Assembly (NCBI RefSeq): GCF_004352825.1
Contig: NZ_SJRW01000002.1
Coordinates: 1,178,001 to 1,242,000 of the forward strand
Source: Luteimonas arsenica
GTDB lineage: Bacteria; Pseudomonadota; Gammaproteobacteria; Xanthomonadales; Xanthomonadaceae
DNA length: 64,000 nt
Direction: 5' to 3'
A program made the position numbers and the translations under genes. The notes below the pieces were generated by a model that worked only from the letters and a program-made list of their open reading frames with translations, was not told the origin of the DNA and made no database searches. Below are positions 40,885 through 48,784 of the stretch, piece after piece; the stretch's first letter is position 1, and every line of letters starts with the position of its first letter.

Positions 40885-42351
40885 ATGATGCCTGGAGCCA
40901 TGACCCCTCCCGTCCGTACGCTGGCCGACATCGCGCCGCTGGCGCCCGAGCTCGTGGTGGTGATCGGCGCGTTCGCGCTGCTGATGCTGGACCTGTTCCT
41001 CGACGAACGCCGCCGCGTGGTGACCCATGCGCTGGCAATTGCGGTGCTGCTGGGCGCCGCGGCGATGATCGCCACCGGCGTGGGCGGGCAGGGCATGGTC
41101 CTGGCCGACATGTTCGTGCGCGACACCGCGGCCGACGTGCTGAAGCTGTTCATCCTGGTAGTGACCGCGATGTCGCTGGGTTATGCCTGGCACTTCATGC
41201 GCGAGCGCGAGCTGTACAAGGGCGAGCTGCCGGTGCTGGTGCTGTTCGCCACCGCCGGCATGATGCTGCTGGTGTCGGCGCCGAACCTGGCCACGATCTA
41301 TGTCGGCCTCGAGATGCTGGCGCTGTGCCAGTACGCCCTGGTCGCGATCGACCGCGACAACCCGGTGGGTTCGGAAGCGGCGATGAAGTACTTCGTGCTC
41401 GGTTCGCTGGCCTCGGGCCTGCTGCTGTTCGGCATGTCGCTGGTGTACGGCGCCACCGGCAGCCTGGACCTGGCGACGATCTCGAACGCCGCGGCGACCG
41501 TCGAAGGCGGCACCCGCACCCTGCTGCTGACCGGCACCGTGTTCCTGGTGGCGGGCGTGTGCTTCAAGTTCGGCGCCGCGCCCTTCCACATGTGGCTGCC
41601 CGACGCCTACCACGGCGCGCCGACGCCGATGACGCTGTTCATCGGCTCCGCGCCCAAGCTGGCGGTGTTCGGCATGGCCTACCGCCTGCTCGAGGCCGGC
41701 GTCGGCCCGCTTCAGGACCAGTGGCAGGTCATGCTGGCCCTGATCGCGGCGCTGTCGCTCGTGGTCGGCAACGTCTTCGCGATCGCGCAGACCAACCTCA
41801 AGCGCATGCTCGCGTACTCCACGGTGTCGCATGTTGGCTTCCTGCTGCTCGGCCTCGCCGGCGGCGGCGCCGAGGGCTATGCCGCGGCGATGTTCTACGC
41901 GATCAGCTACGCGATCATGTCGGCGGCCGGCTTCGGCGCCATCGTGATGCTGTCCAACCGCGGCTTCGAGGCCGACCGCATCGAGGACTTCAAGGGCCTC
42001 AACGCGCGCAGCCCGTGGATGGCGGCGATGGTGCTGGTGATCATGGCCTCCCTGGCCGGCGTGCCGCCCTTCCTCGGTTTCTGGGCGAAGCTGGTGGTGC
42101 TGCGCGCGGCGATCGGCGGCGACCTGATGTGGCTGGCGATCGTCGGCATCGTGTTCGCGGTGGTGGGCGCGTTCTACTACCTGCGCGTGATCAAGGTGAT
42201 GTACTTCGACGAGCCGGAAGGCCATGCGATCGAAGTGCGCGGCAGCGGCCCGCTGAAGCTGCTGTTCGCGGCCAACGCGCTGGCGCTGCTGGTGCTGGGC
42301 ATCGCCTGGAGCCCGGTGATGGCCTGGTGCCAGGCGGCCTTCGCCGCCTGA
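40885..42351 (+). CDS. nuoN: NADH-quinone oxidoreductase subunit N
   Basis: The 488-aa antiporter-like subunit is the last gene of the operon. It has GLEMLALCQYALVAIDRDN, the lysine-bearing KFGAAPFHMWLPDAYHGAPT, YSTVSHVGFLLLGLAGGG and SLAGVPPFLGFWAKLVVLRA. The start could be ATG 40885, 40888 or 40900; MTPPVRTLADIAPLAPEL matches other NuoN best from 40900. It is convergent with the LuxR-type regulator gene. Confidence 0.94.
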   Translation: MMPGAMTPPVRTLADIAPLAPELVVVIGAFALLMLDLFLDERRRVVTHALAIAVLLGAAAMIATGVGGQGMVLADMFVRDTAADVLKLFILVVTAMSLGYAWHFMRERELYKGELPVLVLFATAGMMLLVSAPNLATIYVGLEMLALCQYALVAIDRDNPVGSEAAMKYFVLGSLASGLLLFGMSLVYGATGSLDLATISNAAATVEGGTRTLLLTGTVFLVAGVCFKFGAAPFHMWLPDAYHGAPTPMTLFIGSAPKLAVFGMAYRLLEAGVGPLQDQWQVMLALIAALSLVVGNVFAIAQTNLKRMLAYSTVSHVGFLLLGLAGGGAEGYAAAMFYAISYAIMSAAGFGAIVMLSNRGFEADRIEDFKGLNARSPWMAAMVLVIMASLAGVPPFLGFWAKLVVLRAAIGGDLMWLAIVGIVFAVVGAFYYLRVIKVMYFDEPEGHAIEVRGSGPLKLLFAANALALLVLGIAWSPVMAWCQAAFAA

Positions 42352-42372
42352 GTCGAGCGACGCGACCAGACC

Positions 42373-43494
42373 TCAGCGGCAGGCTCCGGCTACCGCGGCC
42401 AGCAGGCGCATGAGTGCCGGCTGGCCATGCTCCCCGGTCTTGTCGAACACCATCTTCAACCGCGTCTGCGCGGTGGACGCGGCGATGCCGCAGGCCTCCG
42501 CCGCAGCTGCCAGGCTGCCCTGCCGCAGCAGCGCCGTGGCCAGCGCGGCTTCCGAAGCGGTCAAGCCGAACAACTGCCGCAGCGTGGCCGGAAGCTCCGC
42601 CACGGCATCCGTGCCCACAGGCGCCAGGAACAGCACCGCGGCGCTCGGTTGGCCGATCGCGGTCAGTGGATGCACGTTGGCGACCAGCGTCGCGTGCCCC
42701 GTCGCGTCCTTCAGTACCACCTTGCCCGCGCGCCGTGCGACCGAGCCATCGGGCTGCAGGCCCGACACCGCTCCGTACAGTGCCTGCTGCAGCGCTCCCG
42801 GGTCGAAGCAGGCTTCCGGCTGCTGCTGTTCCAGCCGGAGCACGTCACCGCGCGCCAGCAGATCCTCGGCAGCGGGGTTCATCCGCACCACGCGCTGCCG
42901 CCCGTCCAGCATCAGCATCGCCATCGGTGACGCCTCCACCGCTTCTTCCAGGCTGCGGACCTGGTGTTCCAGCCAGCTCATGCGGCGCTGGATCGCATAG
43001 GCGTTGGCCCAGTGCGGCGCCACCTGCTGCATCAGCGCCAGCTCGCGCCCGGTGTAGGCCCCGCCGCCGGTCCGGCACAGCGTGGCGACCACCACGCCCT
43101 CCGCGTCGGCCTGCGCGCACAGCGCCACCGACTGCTCGATTCCGTACAGGCGCAGGTATTCGTTGTAGTAGCGCGTGCGCTTGAGCTCGGTGCGAGTCGC
43201 GACATCGTCGCTGTTCACGACGGCGCCTGCCGCCATCAGGTGCTGGCCGCGCTGCATCCAAGGGTTGTCGGATGCGAACTCGCGCTCGTAGGCCGCCATG
43301 TGCACCGGATCCGCCCCGACCAGCAGTTCAAGCCGCCCCCCGGCACGGCCCGCATCGTGCGCCATCACCGCACCCACCTGGCTGCCGGTGAGCGCACACA
43401 GCGCCGTGCTGAAGTCCGCCAATCGCTCCGCATCCAGCACTGCTGCGTACAGCGGCTCCAGCAGATCCTCCAACCCGGATAGGTCGTCGCTCAA
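42373..43494 (-). CDS. LuxR-family transcriptional regulator with N-terminal sensory region
   Basis: The 373-aa product has a C-terminal LuxR/GerE helix-turn-helix (LFGLTASEAALATALLRQGS, then EACGIAASTAQTRLKMVFDK). It is preceded by a PAS-like segment (AVEASPMAMLMLDGRQRVVR) and an N-terminal ligand-type domain. It has no phosphoacceptor receiver domain. TTG 43494 is chosen because AGGGGGAAAG lies just upstream; the ATG at 43554 has no ribosome site. It is divergent from the small exported-protein cluster that begins at 43596 and is the only regulator near it. A TATCCGGATA palindrome at 43529-43538 lies in the shared spacer. Confidence 0.8.
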   Translation of the reverse strand: MSDDLSGLEDLLEPLYAAVLDAERLADFSTALCALTGSQVGAVMAHDAGRAGGRLELLVGADPVHMAAYEREFASDNPWMQRGQHLMAAGAVVNSDDVATRTELKRTRYYNEYLRLYGIEQSVALCAQADAEGVVVATLCRTGGGAYTGRELALMQQVAPHWANAYAIQRRMSWLEHQVRSLEEAVEASPMAMLMLDGRQRVVRMNPAAEDLLARGDVLRLEQQQPEACFDPGALQQALYGAVSGLQPDGSVARRAGKVVLKDATGHATLVANVHPLTAIGQPSAAVLFLAPVGTDAVAELPATLRQLFGLTASEAALATALLRQGSLAAAAEACGIAASTAQTRLKMVFDKTGEHGQPALMRLLAAVAGACR

Positions 43495-43528
43495 GGCTTT
43501 CCCCCTGTTGTCAAGCCCCGTATTGGAG

Positions 43529-43538
43529 TATCCGGATA
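43529..43538. promoter_or_regulatory. Palindrome TATCCGGATA in divergent spacer
   Basis: This perfect 10-bp dyad sits 35 bp upstream of the LuxR-type gene and 58 bp upstream of the first small exported-protein gene. It is placed as an operator for either gene would be. Binding by the adjacent regulator is an inference from position only. Confidence 0.3.
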
Positions 43539-43595
43539 TTGCGCTGGCGGGCAAGACTTGGGCGGTATCCAGGCGGGCTGCAAGGGCCGGGGCGC

Positions 43596-43997
43596 ATGAA
43601 CAGGGGGATGGTCAAACGTTGTGTGGGCGGCGGCCGCTCGTGGCTGGCCGTGGCTGCGCTATGGGTGGCGGCGGGCTTGGCGTCGGCCGGAGATGCGCCG
43701 CCGCTGGCGGTCTGGTGCAAGGCGCAGGAGCTGGAGCGCCGCGTCATCTGGTACTCGGAAGTGTTCGCCCATCGCGATGACCGGGACGGCGGCTGGTCCG
43801 GGGCCAAGTCCGGCTACGAAATGCACTTCCGGGACTGGCTGGTGGCGCGTCGCGGCGGCTCCGTCAGCCACGCGTTCTGCGCGTGGCAAGAGACCGCGCG
43901 CGATGCGGCGGCGGAGCGGGATGCGGATGCCGCCGGCAATCGCGGCTTCGTCAATGGTGCGCAACGCAGTGTCGAATTCACCCGGTGGCGGCCGTGA
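43596..43997 (+). CDS. Small exported protein with two cysteines
   Basis: The 133-aa product starts at ATG 43596 behind an AAGGGCCGGGG tract and has a signal peptide ending near GLASAGDA. The mature part contains PPLAVWCKAQ, YSEVFAHRDD and HAFCAWQETARDAAAERDAD, so one disulfide is likely. Uncharacterised exported proteins with a Cys...Tyr-Ser...Cys layout are frequent in this bacterial family. Unlike the genes after it, its base composition matches the chromosome. It may mark the left border of the accessory cluster. Confidence 0.6.
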   Translation: MNRGMVKRCVGGGRSWLAVAALWVAAGLASAGDAPPLAVWCKAQELERRVIWYSEVFAHRDDRDGGWSGAKSGYEMHFRDWLVARRGGSVSHAFCAWQETARDAAAERDADAAGNRGFVNGAQRSVEFTRWRP

Positions 43998-44028
43998 AGA
44001 TTGATTTTCAGATTAAGGGAGACTCGCA

Positions 44029-44496
44029 ATGAAGAAGTTCAACGGGGTCGGACTTCTTGCGCTACTGGCTGTGGCTGCCGTAAGTGCCAGTGCCGAGGAG
44101 TATTCGGCTATTCTGGAGTGCAAGATTGAAAAAGAAGAAAAATCTACATTGATAAAAATCAGCGGCAACAGCGATTCCCCATCGTGGCAGGTATGGATGC
44201 CTGACAAAAAACGTTGGACCGAGAATTCGTGTGGTGTTGAAGATTCTGCTTTCGGGCATAAATGGAGGTACGTTTGTAATTTTTCGCCGGATTACTACAT
44301 GAACAAGAGTGAGTTCTTGGAACGAAATCAAGATCGCCGACTGTACGGAACTGGTAAGCAAGAGATAAATAGAAGGACGGGGATATACGAGGTGTCGGAG
44401 TACAGCATGGAACGTGGCGTATACACGCTGCATTCGCCGGAATTTGGTTATTGCGTGAAGAGTGCCGAGCCTGTTGTTCCAGGAGTGCAGTTTTGA
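44029..44496 (+). CDS. Small exported paralogue A (Cys...Cys, C-terminal Gln-Phe)
   Basis: The 155-aa product starts behind AAGGGAGACTCGCA and has a signal peptide ending near VSASAEE. The mature protein shows AILECKIEKEEKSTLIKI, SPSWQVWMPDKKRWTENSC, WRYVCNFSPDYY and INRRTGIYE. The terminus is GYCVKSAEPVVPGVQF. The LIKI-PSWQxW-NxC-FSP pattern is shared with the next gene, showing duplication. The gene is clearly AT-richer than the flanking chromosome. No known domain is recognised. A periplasmic binding, inhibitor or immunity-like role would fit but is not shown. Confidence 0.6.
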   Translation: MKKFNGVGLLALLAVAAVSASAEEYSAILECKIEKEEKSTLIKISGNSDSPSWQVWMPDKKRWTENSCGVEDSAFGHKWRYVCNFSPDYYMNKSEFLERNQDRRLYGTGKQEINRRTGIYEVSEYSMERGVYTLHSPEFGYCVKSAEPVVPGVQF

Positions 44497-44507
44497 TGTT
44501 TGAAACG

Positions 44508-44570
44508 AGGTCAGGTTCTATGATGACGAGCGGATGAAGATCGGGGCCAGGTTAATCTGATCCGTTCTTC
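44508..44570 (+). repeat. GTCAGGTT-type repeat, degenerate
   Basis: GAGGTCAGGTTC (44508-44519) and GGGGCCAGGTTAATCTGATC with CGTTCTTC after it (44543-44570) are imperfect versions of the palindrome found intact at 48785-48800, lying between paralogues A and B. The remaining spacer (44571-44691) shows nothing recognisable except the ribosome site of B. Confidence 0.5.
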
Positions 44571-44691
44571 CGGCAAATTGGAGAGTAGGTGATGTGTTTG
44601 ATCAACGAGGGGCGCGGGAATTGGTTGGTGACTGGACTGCCCCACTGGCCTGGATTCAGCTCCCTCCGTCCCTTTTAGCCCGAGGATCGCA

Positions 44692-45183
44692 ATGAAGTAC
44701 AAGGTCGCGTTGCTTCTGTTTGCAGTTCCGTCGCTAATTTATGCACAAGCGGCGCCTGTTGTTCTTTCATGCCAAGTGGAAGGAAGCAATAAGCCGAGAC
44801 TCATTAAAATTCATCCGGATACTAATCAGCCTTCATGGCAGGAATGGGGCGACGAGGAGATTTCGTGGTCGGACAACAAGTGTGATATGAGCCACGCCGG
44901 CGGGCCAGCCGATGGGCCAACGGGTAGATGGCACTGTGATTTCAGCCCGGGTAAGTTCGTATTAAGAGCCAGTTACTCGGGAGGGGCGGAGAAGTACGTA
45001 ACCCTTTGGACTGATAGCAGAATAGATCGCGTCTCGGGAGAGTACGTTTTGATAAGCATGTGGCGTGTAAATGGCGTATCGGAAGAGCGGATGGCACAGA
45101 ACACGCCAGATGGAACTCCATCAAGGAGAATTGGGGAGTGCCGAAAGGCAGTTGAGCCTGAAGCGCCAAAAGCGAAATTCTAG
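44692..45183 (+). CDS. Small exported paralogue B (C-terminal Lys-Phe)
   Basis: The 163-aa product has a signal peptide (VALLLFAVPSLIYAQA) and a mature part with PVVLSCQVEGSNKPRLIKIH, PSWQEWGDEEISWSDNKC, WHCDFSPGKF and IDRVSGEYVL. The terminus is GECRKAVEPEAPKAKF. It is the closest relative of paralogue A: the LIKI, PSWQxW, NxC and FSP blocks align in order. There are four cysteines and no catalytic motif. The ribosome site is CGAGGATCGCA. The function is unknown. Confidence 0.6.
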   Translation: MKYKVALLLFAVPSLIYAQAAPVVLSCQVEGSNKPRLIKIHPDTNQPSWQEWGDEEISWSDNKCDMSHAGGPADGPTGRWHCDFSPGKFVLRASYSGGAEKYVTLWTDSRIDRVSGEYVLISMWRVNGVSEERMAQNTPDGTPSRRIGECRKAVEPEAPKAKF

Positions 45184-45199
45184 ATTTGCGGCGAAAGCA

Positions 45200-45263
45200 G
45201 GGTCAATTCAATCCGGCCGCTGTTTTTCGGGAGGAGTTGAACTGGATTAGTTCACTTCGTTTC
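45200..45263 (+). repeat. Degenerate inverted repeat between B and the Cys-rich gene
   Basis: GGGTCAATTCAATCC at 45200-45214 is faced by GGAGTTGAACTGGATTAG and TTCAC around 45232-45253, an imperfect inverted pair. It resembles the GTCAGGTT-type elements elsewhere in the cluster in position and general form but has diverged in sequence. Confidence 0.3.
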
Positions 45264-45323
45264 ATTCATTTCTCTCCGTTGTGTTTGAAGATAAATTAAT
45301 GGCACTGAGTGCAGGGGTTGCTA

Positions 45324-45698
45324 ATGAAAGCCAAATATATGCGTTTGATTGCTCTTTCGTTGCTTGGGTTGACGTTTGCGGTGGGTGCGCAACATTGGTC
45401 ATCCGATCCGTACCTCGGACAGCAGATGGACGGAATTCGACTGTCCGCCACGACCTGCCCCGGTGGCGGAAACCGTCCTTTTGTCATAGGCACGCGGGCG
45501 GACGTGAATCACTGCATCGACGTCGACTTCCGCGCCAGTTGTCCTGGGCCAAACAACGCCTACGCGGAGGGGACGTTGAGGAATTTTGTCGGGGGCGCCA
45601 GCTGTTATGGCGACTCGCAGGAAATTAATCCGGGTCTGATGACCTGCAAGCCCGAAGACATGAAGGTGTGGGTCACGAATATGAGATATTGTAACTGA
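45324..45698 (+). CDS. Small exported six-cysteine protein
   Basis: The 124-aa product starts at ATG 45324, with AGGGG six bases upstream, and has a signal peptide ending near FAVGAQH. The mature part of about 100 residues holds six cysteines (in ATTCPGG, VNHCIDV, RASCPGP, GASCYGD, LMTCKPE and MRYCN). This number would allow three disulfides. It lacks the C-terminal Lys-Phe of the paralogues. GTG 45309 is an alternative start. No family is recognised. Small disulfide-rich exported proteins can be inhibitors, toxins or adhesin-like factors; none is shown here. Confidence 0.55.
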   Translation: MKAKYMRLIALSLLGLTFAVGAQHWSSDPYLGQQMDGIRLSATTCPGGGNRPFVIGTRADVNHCIDVDFRASCPGPNNAYAEGTLRNFVGGASCYGDSQEINPGLMTCKPEDMKVWVTNMRYCN

Positions 45699-45732
45699 CG
45701 ACTATTTTCGTGCCGGGTACGACCAATAATTA

Positions 45733-45886
45733 AGGAAGGTCTGAACAAATACGTTTTGAGCTTGTCAGCCTGCGCCGAACCAGCCGATGGCCAAGCAATC
45801 TCTTCGCTGATCAATCACTTGCGTAGTCAGTCCAAGCTCGTCCCTCCGTGATCATGACGCGGAGTTGAGTTGTTCAGAGCATCCCT
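45733..45886. mobile_element. MITE-like element with TCTGAACAA terminal repeats
   Basis: The left end GGAAGGTCTGAACAAA (45734-45749) faces TTGTTCAGAGCATCCC (45870-45885), whose complement is GGGATGCTCTGAACAA. The two ends share TCTGAACAA and a G-rich border. The 120-bp interior has no ORF. This is the form of a short non-autonomous insertion derived from an IS with GGAAGGTCTGAACAA-type ends. A second left-end-like sequence, GGAAGGTCTGATCAAA, occurs at 48004-48019. Target duplications are not evident. Confidence 0.5.
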
Positions 45887-45963
45887 AGGTCAGTGCATTC
45901 TTGGCGGGCGAATCTGAGCGTAAGGTCTGGCGCCGTCTGATAAACGAATGGGGGAGGAGTGCC

Positions 45964-46413
45964 ATGAGGACATCAGCACTTGTTTTACTGGTTTTGTTTT
46001 CTTCGGGCCAAGCTCAAGCGCAAGTTGTACCCCTCGGCTCGAATCCTGTCAGCCCGGTGATCGCGGGCGTGCAGGTTTCCTGCTATGGAGTTCCCGCCTT
46101 CGTCAATCATCAGCTGCCGGACATTGCCTATGCATTTCCGGGATCAATCCACTTGAGTCCCGGATTCTTCAACCTGCCTGCACCGATCCAGATATTCGTC
46201 TACGCCCATGAATGCGCCCATCAAATCCCACAGATCGGCTCGAACGAGCAAGCGGCGGATTGTTGGGCAGTAAGAACAGGTAGAGATCAGGGCTGGCTGA
46301 ACCAGAACGGACTTGCCGTGGTGATGGCAGACGCTGTGTTGAGCCCGGGCGACTGGACGCACCTGCCGGGGCCGTACCGGGTAGCCAAAATGCAGGCATG
46401 TTTTGATGGGTGA
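45964..46413 (+). CDS. Small exported HExxH putative zinc metallopeptidase
   Basis: The 149-aa product has a signal peptide (SALVLLVLFSSGQAQAQ) and the zincin motif HECAH at residues 82-86 in FVYAHECAHQIPQ. The downstream NEQAADCWAV (Glu95, Asp99) would supply a third ligand in gluzincin style. The compact Glu-x3-Asp after HExxH recalls M48/M78-type minimal peptidase domains, but the protein is much shorter than characterised members. It may be a secreted protease or an inactive relative. The start ATG 45964 has GGGGAGGAG upstream. It lies within the cluster of small exported proteins. Confidence 0.6.
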   Translation: MRTSALVLLVLFSSGQAQAQVVPLGSNPVSPVIAGVQVSCYGVPAFVNHQLPDIAYAFPGSIHLSPGFFNLPAPIQIFVYAHECAHQIPQIGSNEQAADCWAVRTGRDQGWLNQNGLAVVMADAVLSPGDWTHLPGPYRVAKMQACFDG

Positions 46414-46518
46414 AGGCTGTCCGGTCAGGATCTTCGAGCGGGAGAGAGTTCTTGTGGCTTGCGATAGGGGAGTTACGAGTGTTCGCGACTTCGATAAAGA
46501 CCCTCGGGTTGGAGCAGC

Positions 46519-46860
46519 TTGGAGTGCTCGCTCCATCGAAACGCGCGGCCGGGAAAATGGGGTCAGGTTGTCAGGTTCACTTTCCAGAATCAGTGGACCT
46601 CAGAAGTAAGTGAACCTGACCCCGTTCTTCGGCAAGGATTTTGTCGCGATCCTCGTTACTGCATTGATGGCTGCAGGAAACGTGGCAAACCCGATTCTCG
46701 TGTTCGTGATTACGTTGGCGGTGAAGCGTGGTTTGGACAAAATGTGCAGTGCATGAAACGGTTGATCCAATGGGGCAGTCGTGAATGCATCTCACCTCTC
46801 GGCGGTGGTTGTGACGGCAGTTGGTACTGGGGTACGAGATACGCTTTCAGCAATTGCTGA
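46519..46860 (+). other. Possible Cys-rich ORF or remnant in a 563-bp gap
   Basis: The gap 46414-46976 contains no convincing complete gene. A frame ending at TGA 46858-46860 is open from 46519. Its 3' part encodes CRDPRYCIDGCRKRGK and VQCMKRLIQWGSRECISPL, with several Cys and the end WYWGTRYAFSNC. A different frame (about 46632-46755) encodes a signal-like ILVTALMAAGNVA stretch. This suggests a former exported Cys-rich protein broken by a frameshift. The ORF's 5' part overlaps the GTCAGGTT repeat, so it is not original coding sequence. The rest of the gap shows nothing recognisable. Confidence 0.3.
46559..46627 (+). repeat. GTCAGGTT/AACCTGAC inverted repeat
   Basis: TCAGGTTCACTT (46571-46582) and its exact complement AAGTGAACCTGA (46608-46619) flank a 25-bp loop. 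The left side carries an extra GGGGTCAGG and the right side CCCCGTTC, which also pair. The whole unit is about 69 bp and is followed by CTTCGGC. It belongs with the palindrome at 48785-48800. Confidence 0.65.
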
Positions 46861-46976
46861 AAGCACGGTATGCGGGTCAGGACAGCGATAGCGGCAAGGA
46901 CTGGGTCGGGCTCTCCTATCATTGGAAAGCGGCCCGCCCCGTTCTTGTCTGGTGGTGGAACTATTGGGAGAAATTA

Positions 46977-47384
46977 ATGAAGAAGCCAGTCAGTTTGTGG
47001 ATCGCGCTGATGCTTTCATGGTTACTGGCGGGGCCGGTGCTTGCGCAGGATGGCAAGGAATCAGGGGCTTTCGTAGTCCGTTGTGAATATAGCCATCTTG
47101 TAGCCCGGGACGGGGCGAAAGAGGATCTTATGAAGTGGGATGGCAAAAATCTGTGGATTTGGAGGGATGGAAGGTGGTCCAGGGGGCATGGCGCCTACAC
47201 GTACCGCGTGACCGAACAGAATTTCGAGCGCATGGGGCAGCAGGCGATATCCATTCACGAACACCTGACGATTGATCGAACGACAGGTGAAGTCGAGGAA
47301 GTGTTCAGTAGTCAAGGAAGGCCTTCCATGACAATGCGGCGTGGGGTCTGCCGGCCGGCCGAAGAGCCCAAGGCCATGTTCTGA
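46977..47384 (+). CDS. Small exported paralogue C (C-terminal Met-Phe)
   Basis: The 135-aa product has a signal peptide ending LLAGPVLAQDG. The mature part reads AFVVRCEYSHLVARDG, LMKWDGKNLWIWRDGRW, YTYRVTEQNF and LTIDRTTGEVEEV. The terminus is GVCRPAEEPKAMF. It pairs best with paralogue D (VxRC, LKWD...W, IDRTTGE) and shares the early Cys, the late Cys and the terminal Phe with A and B. GGGAG lies eight bases before ATG 46977. CCCCGTTCTTG at 46936-46946 upstream is a fragment of the cluster repeat. The function is unknown. Confidence 0.6.
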   Translation: MKKPVSLWIALMLSWLLAGPVLAQDGKESGAFVVRCEYSHLVARDGAKEDLMKWDGKNLWIWRDGRWSRGHGAYTYRVTEQNFERMGQQAISIHEHLTIDRTTGEVEEVFSSQGRPSMTMRRGVCRPAEEPKAMF

Positions 47385-47526
47385 TGAGTGCACAGAGCGG
47401 TGTCCAGCCTGCTTCTTGGGTGTGGAGAAAGGAGTTTCCATCGACGGAGTTTGGGTGCCAGCCGTCAGCCAGGAAGGGGTCGATAGCCCTTGATTTCGTT
47501 CTTGTCGAGAAATTCGGAGATTGATG

Positions 47527-47994
47527 ATGAATAAGGTTATTGATCTCGCGGTCTTCCTTGCTCTCGCTGGCTCATTATTCGCGCAAGACGGTGGTGGTCG
47601 TATTATGGCGCCATCATACGGCGATAAAAGTGTGGAGCAAGACGCGGCGGCACCAATTGTCTTGCGTTGTACTATTGCTTACGACAAGCGGCGTAATATT
47701 ACCATTCAAGAAGAGGTTTTCCTGAAATGGGATAATGATGTGCTTCAATACTGGCAAGAAGGCGACGGCTGGCGTTGGTCTGGTGAGCCTACTGTCCATG
47801 TTTTGACTAGAACGAAAATATCCGAACGAAGAGATGTCAAAGTGGGCGATAGTGACCATTCTTATTACAGAATGGTTGACCGAACTACTGGGGAGTACAG
47901 CGAGGAATCTTGGAGAGGTGCCTTTTTGGCGCGAGATGTATCTGGCGCTTGCGCGCCCTCCATCGAGCCGAAGCTGCCAGCAAGGAAATTTTAG
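47527..47994 (+). CDS. Small exported paralogue D (C-terminal Lys-Phe)
   Basis: The 155-aa product has a signal peptide (VIDLAVFLALAGSLFAQDG). The mature part shows PIVLRCTIAYDKRRNITI, VFLKWDNDVLQYWQEGDGW, MVDRTTGEYSEESW and the terminus GACAPSIEPKLPARKF. It is the closest relative of C. ATG 47527 is seven bases from GGAG; ATG 47524 and TTG 47521 are also in frame. The AT-rich codon choice (AAA, ATA, TTA-type) contrasts with the nuo and rimP regions. The function is unknown. Confidence 0.6.
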   Translation: MNKVIDLAVFLALAGSLFAQDGGGRIMAPSYGDKSVEQDAAAPIVLRCTIAYDKRRNITIQEEVFLKWDNDVLQYWQEGDGWRWSGEPTVHVLTRTKISERRDVKVGDSDHSYYRMVDRTTGEYSEESWRGAFLARDVSGACAPSIEPKLPARKF

Positions 47995-48072
47995 GGGCGT
48001 TAGGGAAGGTCTGATCAAAGCGCTCTGATGCTCGGATTTCAGCGCCAGGGCGCCTGATCGACCTCGACGTGA

Positions 48073-48198
48073 TCACTTTTGCGCCGTTTCTGGCGTTTTT
48101 CGACGGGTCTCCCCGCCCATCAGACGGATTTACCCCGTGTAAAGACTGGTCCTTGTGAGCCGGGCGAAGCGCCGAAGCCGAAAGCGACGAAATTCTGA
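48073..48198 (+). pseudogene. 3' fragment of a fifth paralogue
   Basis: A frame closed at TGA 48196-48198 ends VKTGPCEPGEAPKPKATKF. This matches the paralogue terminus of a late Cys, then Glu-Pro, then a Lys-rich stretch ending Lys-Phe. Only about 50 nt before the stop resemble the family; upstream there is no signal peptide and no start codon. The fragment directly follows an IS-end-like GGAAGGTCTGATCAAA (48004-48019), so deletion or insertion may have removed the body of the gene. Confidence 0.5.
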
Positions 48199-48222
48199 TG
48201 CGCAGCCAGTAGGAGAAACGAA

Positions 48223-48588
48223 ATGAATCGAGCCGTCCATCTGTTCATCGCCCTGATTCTGCTGGCGGTTCCGTTTGCGTCAATGGCGCAGGGCGCGAAG
48301 GAATACGTGTTCGCATGGAGCTATCTGCGCGGCTCTTCGACGATTTATGTTTCGGATGGTCCGGTGGAAGTGAACGCCGTGGACGCTACCGGCGGTCGCG
48401 AGCAGAAAGACCGTTGGCAGCGCGCACTGGGGCAGGAAGGCGTGAACGTGGCCAATCTGAGCGCGACCCATGTAGGGACGCCCGGCGGCATCCACTACGA
48501 AAGCAAGAGCGATGCGGAGGATGCACGCCGCCGTTTCATCGAGCAGGAACGACGCAAGGGCAACTCGGTCGTCTTGGTCTATTGGTGA
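48223..48588 (+). CDS. Small exported hypothetical protein
   Basis: The 121-aa product has a signal peptide (HLFIALILLAVPFASMAQG) and a Cys-free mature domain. It contains YVFAWSYLRGSSTIYVSDG, a central Arg/Gln-rich helix and a C-terminal EDARRRFIEQERRKGNSVVL. AGGAGAAACG lies before the ATG. It differs from the paralogues in lacking cysteines and is closer to chromosomal base composition. No domain is recognised. The next 279 bp (48589-48867) hold no convincing gene. Confidence 0.55.
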   Translation: MNRAVHLFIALILLAVPFASMAQGAKEYVFAWSYLRGSSTIYVSDGPVEVNAVDATGGREQKDRWQRALGQEGVNVANLSATHVGTPGGIHYESKSDAEDARRRFIEQERRKGNSVVLVYW

Positions 48589-48784
48589 TTGCTATAAGGA
48601 AAGTAGCTTTTATCGGTGTATGCATTGCAGCAGGTGCGCTTCGCCGAGGGCTTCTTCCGCGGTACGGGCGCCGGCTCCGAACCGGTGTACGGGCAACTGG
48701 GGCTGGTTGAAAGCGAGCGCGACTGGCCGTGGTGCGATGTGGAGGGCGGAACGAAGGGAGCTGCACCTGGAAGCTTTTTCCCGC

